From an uncultured Candidatus Melainabacteria bacterium (lineage in GTDB: Bacteria; Cyanobacteriota; Vampirovibrionia; Gastranaerophilales; Gastranaerophilaceae): a stretch of 46,171 bases of DNA. Every line of letters starts with the position of its first letter. The first letter of the stretch is position 1. The notes beneath the pieces are model-generated. The model was not told the origin of the DNA, made no database searches, and worked only from the letters and a program-made list of their open reading frames with translations. The translations under genes were made by a program, and so were the position numbers. Positions 8,295 through 16,142 of the stretch are shown here, piece after piece. Where the stretch lies: positions 1-46,171 of the forward strand of contig CAKVDZ010000012.1 in the NCBI GenBank assembly GCA_934728585.1, in the 5' to 3' direction.

Positions 8295-10025
8295 ATGCAT
8301 CAAGAAGAATTTATTGCAGTTGCATTAGGCGAAAAAAAAGCCGATTTGGTTATAAAAAATGCACAAATTGTTAACGTATTAACAGAAGAAATTTACGAAA
8401 GCGATGTTGCAATTGTAAACGGCAGAATTGCAGGCGTTGACAAGGGTTATAAGGGCGAAAAAGAAATCGATTTAAAAGGAGCATTTTTAACTCCAGGGTT
8501 CATTGATGGTCACGTGCACATTGAAAGTTCAATGATGTTACCTCACAGATTTGCGCAAGCAGTAGTTCCTGCTGGTACAACAACAGTTGTAACTGACCCT
8601 CACGAAATTTCAAATGTTTTGGGTTTGCACGGTATCAGCTTTATGAGAGAAGCATCTAAAAACTTACCGCTAAGAGTTTATACAATGCTTCCATCTTGCG
8701 TTCCAGCTACATCATTTGAAACATCTGGTTTTGAATTAAACGCTTACGATTTATCTTTATTAATTGATAAAGACTGGGTTTTAGGTTTAGCAGAAATGAT
8801 GAATTTCCCAGGAGTACTAATGAGAGATAAAGAAGTTATGGCTAAAATCGATTTAGCTCTACAATACAAAAAACGTGTAGATGGTCACGCTCCACAAGTT
8901 TCAGGCAAAGATTTATGCGCATATATTGCAAGTGGTGTAACTTCTGATCACGAATGTACAGACCCAGAACAAGCTTTAGAAAAACTAAGACAAGGTATGT
9001 TTATCATGGTTCGTGAGGGTACTGCAGCAAAAGATTTAGACGCATTAATGCCAATTTTACAACACAATAACAACCGTAAAATTTTATTTGTAACAGACGA
9101 TAGACATCCAGAAGATTTACGAGTTCACATTGGCGGAATGGTTCAAAGAGCCGTTGAAAATAACGTAAATCCTATCAAAGCTATCCAAATGGCTAGTTTG
9201 AATACAGCAGAGTACTTCAAAATTCAAGACTTAGGTGCTATTGCTCCTGGTTATAAAGCAGATTTGAACGTATTTGCTTCAATGAAAGACTTCACAAAAC
9301 CAATGATGGTATTCCAAAACGGTCAAGTGGTTGCTGAAAATGGTAATTTAGTTGCATCTTTAGACAAGGTTAATGTTCCATCTACAAGAGGCTCTGTAAA
9401 CGTTGGTTGGTTAGAAAATGATAGCTTCCAAATCAAAGCTGAGGGCAACAAAGCTCGCGCAATTGAAATTATCCCTCACCAATTAATTACAAAAGAAACA
9501 GTTGTAAATGTTAAAGTTGAAAACGGTCTTGCAAAACCTAACTTGGAAGAAGATGTTTTGAAAATCTGTGTTGTAGAACGACATAGAGCAAGCGGAAATA
9601 TCGGCAAAGGCTTTGTAAAAGGCTTCGGAATTAAAGAGGGCGCAATTGCTTCAACTGTAGCTCACGATTCACACAATATGATTATTATTGGTACAAACGA
9701 TGAAGATATGCTTTTAGCACAAAAAGAACTTGTAAAATCACAAGGTGGTAAAGTTGTTGTTAGAAACGGTGAAATCCTTGCGAAATTACCACTTCCAGTT
9801 GCAGGTTTAATGTCTTATGAAGATATTGATTTTGTTACAGAAAAATCTGAACAACTAAACAAAGCAGCAAAAGAAATTGGTTGCGTTGTTGATGATCCAT
9901 TTATGACAATGGGCTTCTTGTCATTACCTGTAATTCCTGAATTGAAAATTACAGACAAGGGCATTTTCTCAACAAAAGGATTTAACTTTATCGATATTTT
10001 TGATGTCGAACCAGCAAAAGTATAA
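8295..10025 (+). CDS. ade: Adenine deaminase
   Basis: A 576-residue amidohydrolase that converts adenine to hypoxanthine and ammonia in purine salvage. The metal-binding signature GFIDGHVHIESSM sits near residues 68-80. Other family blocks are TDPHEISNVLG, LPSCVPATSFETSG, DGHAP, and SDHE for the catalytic region. The C-terminal domain contains VAHDSHNMI..GTNDEDM, which is specific to Ade enzymes. Length is standard. AAGAAAGGA gives a good Shine-Dalgarno. A strong terminator follows at 10054. The 41-bp upstream gap is too short for a purine riboswitch. Confidence 0.95.
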   Translation: MHQEEFIAVALGEKKADLVIKNAQIVNVLTEEIYESDVAIVNGRIAGVDKGYKGEKEIDLKGAFLTPGFIDGHVHIESSMMLPHRFAQAVVPAGTTTVVTDPHEISNVLGLHGISFMREASKNLPLRVYTMLPSCVPATSFETSGFELNAYDLSLLIDKDWVLGLAEMMNFPGVLMRDKEVMAKIDLALQYKKRVDGHAPQVSGKDLCAYIASGVTSDHECTDPEQALEKLRQGMFIMVREGTAAKDLDALMPILQHNNNRKILFVTDDRHPEDLRVHIGGMVQRAVENNVNPIKAIQMASLNTAEYFKIQDLGAIAPGYKADLNVFASMKDFTKPMMVFQNGQVVAENGNLVASLDKVNVPSTRGSVNVGWLENDSFQIKAEGNKARAIEIIPHQLITKETVVNVKVENGLAKPNLEEDVLKICVVERHRASGNIGKGFVKGFGIKEGAIASTVAHDSHNMIIIGTNDEDMLLAQKELVKSQGGKVVVRNGEILAKLPLPVAGLMSYEDIDFVTEKSEQLNKAAKEIGCVVDDPFMTMGFLSLPVIPELKITDKGIFSTKGFNFIDIFDVEPAKV

Positions 10026-10053
10026 AGTCAAAAACATCTCAATAAAATTTCAC

Positions 10054-10088
10054 AAAACCATGATTTTCCTAAAGAAATCATGGTTTTT
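10054..10088 (+). terminator. Rho-independent terminator after ade
   Basis: A perfect 13-bp stem (10054-10066 with 10075-10087) around an 8-base loop, ending in a T run, 28 bases after the deaminase stop. Confidence 0.9.
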
Positions 10089-10131
10089 GTCGTATATTAT
10101 CACGTAATTGAGAATGGAAAGGGTATTTGCT

Positions 10132-10691
10132 ATGGTCGATAAAGCAAGATTAAACGCATATATTGCATCATTACCTCCAAAAGAACGTGCAAGATTTCAA
10201 AATGTATTACAGGTGTTGTAAAACCAACAACCTAAATTGGTACAACAGTTGTTAAAGCAACTGCAAATGGTCTTGGCGCAGCAACTGAGGGCACAATAAA
10301 AGATGTTGTTACTGGTGGAACAAGTAATGTTTCATTAAAAACATTTGCAGTAAGAGCTTTAATTGCATCAACTTTAGGTAACGTAAAACTAGTTACAAAT
10401 AATGATGTTTTAGTACAAACTATTGGCATTGGCAAAAGTGCAACCATGAGCGCTACTATTAAATCTGCAAAAATCGAATTAAAAGAACAAGCTAAAGCAG
10501 AGGGTGCAACAGAAGCACAAAAAGTTGTTCAATTTATGGAACAAAATTCAGAAGAATTTGAAAAAATTGTTATAGAAGTAGCACAAGAACAAGAAAATTC
10601 TCCAACTCCAGATACCAGAAAAGTTGGACAAGTTATTGAACAAAAAACAGACAATATTCAACAAATTGTTGTAGATATCCCTCAAAAATAA
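10132..10691 (+). pseudogene. Decayed gene of unknown function (frameshift and in-frame stop)
   Basis: An ATG at 10132 with an AAAGGG Shine-Dalgarno reads MVDKARLNAYIASLPPKERA and stops at 10219-10221. From about 10209 a second frame stays open except for a TAA at 10233-10235. It then runs to 10691 with protein-like composition (TTVVKATANGLGAATEGT, later an Ala/Lys/Glu/Gln-rich helical tail). The part from the internal ATG at 10446 is 81 codons. One frameshift plus one nonsense codon, or a small deletion, explains this better than two genes. The reading could be an assembly error, but two independent lesions argue for true decay. I recognise no family. Confidence 0.6.
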
Positions 10692-10722
10692 AAGATACTA
10701 AATAAAAATACTTATGAATTAG

Positions 10723-10752
10723 AGGTTTTGCATGATTTTGCAACCTTTATTT
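10723..10752 (+). terminator. Probable terminator with bulged stem
   Basis: AGGTT/AACCT plus GCA/TGC stems separated by a 2-base bulge (10723-10746), followed by a T-rich run. It lies 32 bases after the decayed gene and ahead of the gene at 10847. Confidence 0.5.
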
Positions 10753-10846
10753 TTTGTTAACAATATGTAACAAAACCTCAAAAACATGGCAATTATTATT
10801 TTTACGCTATTTTATAAAAACACGTCAGTGAAAATTAGGGAATATT

Positions 10847-12478
10847 GTGATTAATTTAACTCCTTTAAATAGTTTTAAATCGGTTAAAAATACACAAAAT
10901 GCGCAACCTCAAGGGTTACGTTATAATTCTTACGTTCAAAAACCAGATAGTTTTGAGCGCAATTGCCCTGTTAATTTTACTGGCAGTTCAAACAGATTAA
11001 AACAATATGGAAAAGTCACTGACACACTTATCCAAACTGGTGAAAACGCTCAAACTTCATTGAATGGTCAACTTGCATCTGATGGTTGGGCTGGTAGAGT
11101 TGCAGACAAAATTAGTGTTTTATGGAACTCGAAAAACAGAGCACATTTAGTTCAAGCAGATATTGATACTTATAAATCACAAATGCAGGGATTAAAAGAC
11201 TCAATCAAAGAAAACAAATTTAAAGACAAATTCAAAGAAGTTTTTGGAATTGAATACGTAAATTCTAATGTTACTAAGTATAGCAAAAAAGCAAAGCAGT
11301 TTGAAAAAGCTGTTACTACTAAATGTATGGCTGACATCACGAAAGCAAAACTTTCAAAAGACTTAGAAATTTATAATAAATTTGATGGCGAATTGAAAGA
11401 TTACAAAGAAAATTCTTTTAATTATTACGCGCCAACTGGTTCGATTCCTTGTATGGTTTCAACAACACCAAAAGAAACTGTTTTCAAAAATTTAGAAAAC
11501 GCTTTGATTGATACGTTAGGCTCAAAAGAAATCTTAAACGACTCTCTAAAAACAAGCGGTATTGATGTGGAAAATGCTACAATAGAGGGCAAATACAAGT
11601 GCTATGGCATTATTGCAAATTATCTTGTTGAAACATCAAAAGAAACTGCAAATAAATATTGTGATGGAAAATCTTTAGAAGATTTAAGAAAAGAATATGA
11701 CGACGCATACGAATTGGCTTACGGCAACAAAAACAACATTCAAAAACGCGTTGACAAATATAACAAATCACAAGAAATCGGCGCAGCTGCAGTTAGAGGC
11801 GCAACTCGTTCTGCAATTATGGCTCTAACAAGTGTAGTTGCCCCTGAAACAGCTTTAGCAAAAATTTTATACAATTCTGTAGCTACATTTGGCATTAAAA
11901 TTGCTGTTGACGGTTCTGACAAATTAACAAATCAAATTGACAATTCAATAGATATGAACCCAAAAGCAATCAAAAAATTAGTTCGTAGCTCTGCAATCAG
12001 CGCTGCTGATAAATTTGCATCTAGCGGATTAAAAGCTATAATTCCAGCAATAAACACTACAAGCGAAGTATTAGATTTCTTTTTAGATCAAGGAAAAGAA
12101 GTTTTAATTGATACAACCGTTGGACTTACATCTGAAAGATTGAAGCAAGGTAAATGGTTAACAAATCAAATCGTACCTAGAATGGTTATTTCTACAGTAT
12201 TTAGAAATCTAGGTGCTGACAGTGAACTTGCAAAACAATTGTTAAAAATCACAAAAGGTAGCATTAATCAGGCTATAAAAAAAGAAACTCGCGATTACGA
12301 AGTTGTAAAACAATTCGTTAATGGCACAAAAGTTGCACTTAATGAAGGTTTCTTAAAAGATAATGGCACATACGGAGAATTAAAGAAGCTTGCAGACAAA
12401 GATCCTGACAAGTACGAAAAATTAATGGTTGAAGTTCTTCAAAAATATATAGAAGAACAAGATAAAGATTTTGATTAA
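10847..12478 (+). CDS. Large helical protein with N-terminal QKPDSFER tag
   Basis: A 543-residue protein starting at GTG, with a weak AGGG upstream. Residues 31-38 read QKPDSFER, followed by VNFTG, after a polar Asn/Gln/Ser-rich leader with no hydrophobic core. The same motif at the same distance from the start occurs in the metalloprotease at 32607 and in the decayed gene at 34378. The body is predicted alpha-helical and charged. An Ala/Val-rich stretch near residues 310-350 (RSAIMALTSVVAPETALAK) could be membrane-active or a buried helix. No catalytic motif is visible. Its end overlaps the convergent HAD gene by 4 bases. It may be an exported or effector-like protein, but that is inference. 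Confidence 0.7.
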   Translation: MINLTPLNSFKSVKNTQNAQPQGLRYNSYVQKPDSFERNCPVNFTGSSNRLKQYGKVTDTLIQTGENAQTSLNGQLASDGWAGRVADKISVLWNSKNRAHLVQADIDTYKSQMQGLKDSIKENKFKDKFKEVFGIEYVNSNVTKYSKKAKQFEKAVTTKCMADITKAKLSKDLEIYNKFDGELKDYKENSFNYYAPTGSIPCMVSTTPKETVFKNLENALIDTLGSKEILNDSLKTSGIDVENATIEGKYKCYGIIANYLVETSKETANKYCDGKSLEDLRKEYDDAYELAYGNKNNIQKRVDKYNKSQEIGAAAVRGATRSAIMALTSVVAPETALAKILYNSVATFGIKIAVDGSDKLTNQIDNSIDMNPKAIKKLVRSSAISAADKFASSGLKAIIPAINTTSEVLDFFLDQGKEVLIDTTVGLTSERLKQGKWLTNQIVPRMVISTVFRNLGADSELAKQLLKITKGSINQAIKKETRDYEVVKQFVNGTKVALNEGFLKDNGTYGELKKLADKDPDKYEKLMVEVLQKYIEEQDKDFD

Positions 12479-13143
12479 TTCAAAATACTTTCGTTAATTT
12501 CTTTAAAATTTCGTACTACTTTGTATACTTTATCCTTGTGAACAAAGTTTTCAGGGTTATCGTTTATTGCAACAATTCTACCTATTTTTGCGTTCTTTGC
12601 TGCTGTAATTCCTGAATATGAATCTTCAAAAACAAGTGTTTCTGCAGGGTTTAAGTTTAATATTTCTAATGCTTTTAAATATATCGCAGGATCTGGTTTC
12701 CCAGCTATTTTATAATCATCGTAAACAATTTTATCAACATCAAACCATTTTTCTAAATTAAAAGTTTTGACAAAGAAATCAACATTTGTTTTTTCACTGC
12801 CTGTTGCAATTGTGTGCGGAATATTATTTTTACAAACAAAATCGAAAAATTCTTCTGCGCCATCAACTAAATGAATATTTTCTGGATTTGCCAAAACCAT
12901 TTCACGATAAAGCGCTTCTTTTTCATTCGCCCATTTCAAACATTCTTCGTGAGTAGGTTTTCTACCTATTGCATAAGTTATAATTTCTTCATTTGAACGA
13001 CCAAACATATATTTGTGCATTTCTTCATCGCTAAAAGGTGTTCCCCTTAGTTTTGCAGAATACTCTCTCCAAGCATCTTCATGAAGTTTTGAATCTTGAA
13101 ATAATGTACCGTTAAAATCAAAAATTATACCTTTTATAGTCAT
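12475..13143 (-). CDS. HAD superfamily hydrolase, beta-phosphoglucomutase-like
   Basis: A 222-residue HAD-IA protein with a helical C1 cap. Motif I is FDFNGTLF with nucleophile D9. Motif II is IATGSEKTN, the lysine is in AGKPDPAIYLKA, and motif IV is VFEDSYSGITAA. The layout resembles beta-phosphoglucomutase and related sugar-phosphate phosphatases. The second motif I residue is Asn11, where most HAD phosphatases carry the acid/base Asp, so activity may be altered. An AGAGGA Shine-Dalgarno supports the start. A strong stem-loop lies just upstream and ends the preceding gene. Confidence 0.85.
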   Translation of the reverse strand: MTIKGIIFDFNGTLFQDSKLHEDAWREYSAKLRGTPFSDEEMHKYMFGRSNEEIITYAIGRKPTHEECLKWANEKEALYREMVLANPENIHLVDGAEEFFDFVCKNNIPHTIATGSEKTNVDFFVKTFNLEKWFDVDKIVYDDYKIAGKPDPAIYLKALEILNLNPAETLVFEDSYSGITAAKNAKIGRIVAINDNPENFVHKDKVYKVVRNFKEINESILN

Positions 13144-13167
13144 TTTTTCCTCTTTTTGTTTTGTAAT

Positions 13168-13206
13168 AAAACGGCGGAGCTTTTAAAATAAAAGCTCCGC
13201 CGTTTT
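13168..13206. terminator. Bidirectional terminator
   Basis: A perfect 17-bp inverted repeat (13168-13184 with 13190-13206) with a GC-rich core, a 5-base loop, and A/T runs on both sides. It lies 17 bases downstream of the minus-strand gene at 13224 and separates it from the HAD gene. Confidence 0.9.
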
Positions 13207-13223
13207 CCTTAAAAGTTAAATAA

Positions 13224-13826
13224 TTAGTTTTCAGTTTGAATAAATAAGCTTACCAATTCATTCAAATTGTTATATTGTTTTTTGTAACTTTGAGCTTGTT
13301 CTTCTAGAGTTACAATTTGACGTTTGTATTCAGAAATTGTAGCTTGGCATTCTTTTGTAGAACTGCTCAATTGTTCTTGAAGTTGTTGAGCTTCTTGAAG
13401 AACACTTTTCATTGAAATTCCTAGAGCTTCCATAGTTTGTTTAATGATTTGCGCACCTGTTTGACGAGTTACGCCTGATGGAAGTTTTGCGATTAATTTT
13501 TTCAAAACTGCAACGTTATTTGGAACTTCAAAGTTGTATAAATCGCTTGCATATTTGTCAACAACAGCGTGATTAATAACATCATCAGCCATATTGTTTT
13601 CAAAATCACTGCTTGGTTTCATTGTAGAATCAAATGTGCTTGTTTCTGTTGTGTCATCAGCAAAATCATCTGAAACATCTTCAACTGGTTCAGAGTCTTC
13701 AACTTCATCAGTTGTAGCAGATAAATCTAAAGCTTCTTCTTTTACTTCTAATTCATCATTTTCAGCATCTGCTTTTAAAGCATCTACAATATTTTTACCA
13801 GTATCTAAATCAAAATTTTCTGACAT
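13224..13826 (-). CDS. Acidic, coiled-coil protein, function unknown
   Basis: A 200-residue protein. Residues about 20-85 are strongly acidic with Ser/Thr (DDFADDTTETSTFD) and probably disordered. Residues 95-140 form a helical unit (KLIAKLPSGVTRQTGAQIIK). Residues about 140-200 give a coiled coil rich in Gln/Glu. It has no signal peptide or membrane segment. AGAGGA precedes the ATG. It is followed by a strong terminator, so it is probably transcribed alone. The shape suggests a scaffold or cytoskeletal adaptor, but no family is recognised. Confidence 0.7.
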   Translation of the reverse strand: MSENFDLDTGKNIVDALKADAENDELEVKEEALDLSATTDEVEDSEPVEDVSDDFADDTTETSTFDSTMKPSSDFENNMADDVINHAVVDKYASDLYNFEVPNNVAVLKKLIAKLPSGVTRQTGAQIIKQTMEALGISMKSVLQEAQQLQEQLSSSTKECQATISEYKRQIVTLEEQAQSYKKQYNNLNELVSLFIQTEN

Positions 13827-13960
13827 AATATCCTCTTTAATTCAATCTTATATATAAGTTACCAACATAATAGCAAAAAAATTTTTTTTTTACAATACAT
13901 GAAGTAATATTAATTTTAAAAATCATACATTTATAGCAGTTTTTTAAGATTTAAATTTTG

Positions 13961-13969
13961 TGATACACT
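13961..13969 (+). promoter_or_regulatory. Extended -10, possibly leaderless
   Basis: TGA-TACACT forms an extended -10. The ATG at 13979 begins 9 bases later with no Shine-Dalgarno. Confidence 0.45.
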
Positions 13970-13978
13970 GATTTTATT

Positions 13979-15448
13979 ATGATAGACGCAATAAAAAAGA
14001 ATATTTACTGGATATTACTAGGGTTCGTGGCATTTTTAGGGTTTGTTTTAAGACTGAAAGGACTAATTTCAAATCCCTCAATGTGGCACGACGAGTGCGC
14101 TTTGGCGTGGAATATTTTAGAAAAAAGTTATGGCGAATTATTTGGCAAATTAAGATTTTTACAAGTCGCACCACCAATGTTTTTGGTATTTTCAAAACTT
14201 TTAGTAAGTATTTTTCACGTTAAAAGCAACATCTTTGCTTGTGATTTTGTTTTGAGATTAATGCCATTTGTCTTCGGAACTCTTTCTATCAGCGCATTTT
14301 ACTTTGTTTGTCAAAGTCTTTTTAAATCAAAATGGACAACACTTATTGCTGTTTTGTTATTTTGCTTAAACCCAACTTTGATAAATTATAGTTTTGAATT
14401 TAAACCGTACATTTTAGACGTATTCTGTTCACTTATTGCGTTGTGGATATTTTTAAACATTGATTTTGAGAAAATAACGACAAAAACAATTCTAATGTTT
14501 GGTTGCGTTATTGCCATTTTCCCATGGTTTTCATTTATGTCTACAATGGTTATTTTTGGCGGATTTATGACACTTAGCTTTAAACGAGAAAACCCTAAAA
14601 AGTTCTTTTTACTATTTTTACCTGTAATTTTAAGTGCATTTACATATCTAAAAACTTTTGTTTTGAACTCATACGGACAAAATTCAAGTGGTATGATTGG
14701 ATTTTGGCAAAACGAATTTGTAAATAGAGATTTATCAAACCTAACTCAACTAAACATGAATAATTTGCACTATTTCTTTGCGTATTTGCCAATGTTTTCT
14801 TGTACATTTTTAACCATTTTAATGTTTGTCGGACTAATTTTGATGTTCAAAGACACAAATTGGCGTTTCATTTTAATAACAACTTTAACTGAATCTGCAT
14901 TAATAATCGCATCAATTCTGCACGTTTACCCATATTCCAAACGTTTAATAATATTTTTGATACCATTTATTTTAATTTTTGCAGTTAAAATTTTCGACAT
15001 TAAGAATAAAGTTTTGGCAGGAATTTTAATTTCTGTAATCGCACTTCCACACTTATTTTTCGCAGTTAATTTTGCAAAAATACAGAATTTAAACAAGGGT
15101 GATTTTGCAAGGGAAAGCATGATAAAAATGGCTGAAAGCATAAAACCTAGCGAAATAATTGTAATAAACAATTCTGCAACACCAGAATACTGTTATTATG
15201 ACTTATTCTTAAATCTTAAAAATGACAAAATATTTTTAAAATCAAAAGAAAAGACTCCACTAACTCTTAAAAATGAACTTAACTCAAGAGTTGTAAATGG
15301 TCGAACTTATTGGTTTTATATGCCTTATGACTATAGCCCAGAAAAAATTGAAATAAACGAGATAAAAAAATGGATACAAAACCACGCAACCATTGAATTT
15401 TCACTCCAATCAACGCAAAGTACCTTAATCAAGGCTAGTCTTAATTAA
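13979..15448 (+). CDS. GT-C fold membrane glycosyltransferase (GT39/ArnT-like)
   Basis: A 489-residue polytopic protein with about 10-12 hydrophobic segments. The first extracytoplasmic loop carries WHDEC with D38-E39, the acidic pair used for catalysis in GT-C enzymes that take polyprenyl-phosphate sugars. PSMWHDECALAW followed by a VAPPMFLVFSKLL block matches the GT39/PMT superfamily. A soluble C-terminal segment of about 100 residues follows. It probably transfers a sugar to a lipid or protein at the outer face of the inner membrane; donor and acceptor are unknown. A second, divergent copy of this class is at 25881. Confidence 0.8.
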   Translation: MIDAIKKNIYWILLGFVAFLGFVLRLKGLISNPSMWHDECALAWNILEKSYGELFGKLRFLQVAPPMFLVFSKLLVSIFHVKSNIFACDFVLRLMPFVFGTLSISAFYFVCQSLFKSKWTTLIAVLLFCLNPTLINYSFEFKPYILDVFCSLIALWIFLNIDFEKITTKTILMFGCVIAIFPWFSFMSTMVIFGGFMTLSFKRENPKKFFLLFLPVILSAFTYLKTFVLNSYGQNSSGMIGFWQNEFVNRDLSNLTQLNMNNLHYFFAYLPMFSCTFLTILMFVGLILMFKDTNWRFILITTLTESALIIASILHVYPYSKRLIIFLIPFILIFAVKIFDIKNKVLAGILISVIALPHLFFAVNFAKIQNLNKGDFARESMIKMAESIKPSEIIVINNSATPEYCYYDLFLNLKNDKIFLKSKEKTPLTLKNELNSRVVNGRTYWFYMPYDYSPEKIEINEIKKWIQNHATIEFSLQSTQSTLIKASLN

Positions 15449-15474
15449 GGTCAAATCTATTTAAAATTTTTTGT

Positions 15475-15876
15475 TTATTGAGCTTCGTCAAATTCTTCTT
15501 CGTCTTCATCAATAAAATGGTTTTCAAGTCGAAGTTCTTGGCGTTTTTTACGAGTTTTTGCAAAAAATTCTTCTTCGTCAAACTTTTCGTCCTTGTCATC
15601 GTCAAGCCTGTTAGGACGTTTTTTAGTATTAATAACTCCCGCGACATTCATCATAGCTAAAGAATTAAGCGTCGCTCTAAGTTGAGCGCTTCTGTCGGTA
15701 AACTGCATTGTCGACTCTTTCAAAGCTTCTTCTTCTTGCTTATCTTGTCGAGAATATTCGTTACCTTGTCCCATTTTATCATCTGAGAGATTTGCAGTAG
15801 TACCAGAAATGTCGCCACTTTTAAAATTAAAGGAGCCACCAATTCCGTAAAATCCTGCTGCCCTATTATCTACCAT
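15475..15876 (-). CDS. Small acidic protein, function unknown
   Basis: A 133-residue soluble protein with a Gly/Ser-rich N-terminus (FYGIGGSFNFKSGDISG), a central helix (STMQFTDRSAQLRATL) and a highly charged acidic C-terminus (FIDEDEEEFDEAQ). AAGG lies 8 bases before the ATG. It converges on the glycosyltransferase gene with a gap of 26 bases. No family is recognised. Confidence 0.6.
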   Translation of the reverse strand: MVDNRAAGFYGIGGSFNFKSGDISGTTANLSDDKMGQGNEYSRQDKQEEEALKESTMQFTDRSAQLRATLNSLAMMNVAGVINTKKRPNRLDDDKDEKFDEEEFFAKTRKKRQELRLENHFIDEDEEEFDEAQ

Positions 15877-16142
15877 TTTGGATACCTTATATTCCTATTT
15901 ATTCATGTTAATACTCTCAAAAACCAGTATTTACATGGTTTTTAAGCGACAAGCCTATTAGCTTGCACTCATACAAAGCCTGTAAAAAATTTTTTTGCTA
16001 CCATGACTTTTTACATGTTTACATTTTGTTACATGTTTTTTAAAAAGTCAAACTAAACAAACTATACTCCTAAAAATAGCCCGAAAGTCGCATAAAAATA
16101 CAATAAAAATTGTTTAAGATACGTTTAAAAGGTATATTTATT

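Noticed and set aside
16110..16142. ATG at 16110 as the start of the Hcp-like gene
   Set aside because: The 16143 ATG has a Shine-Dalgarno and aligns with the start of Hcp proteins; the extra 11 residues look like leader sequence.
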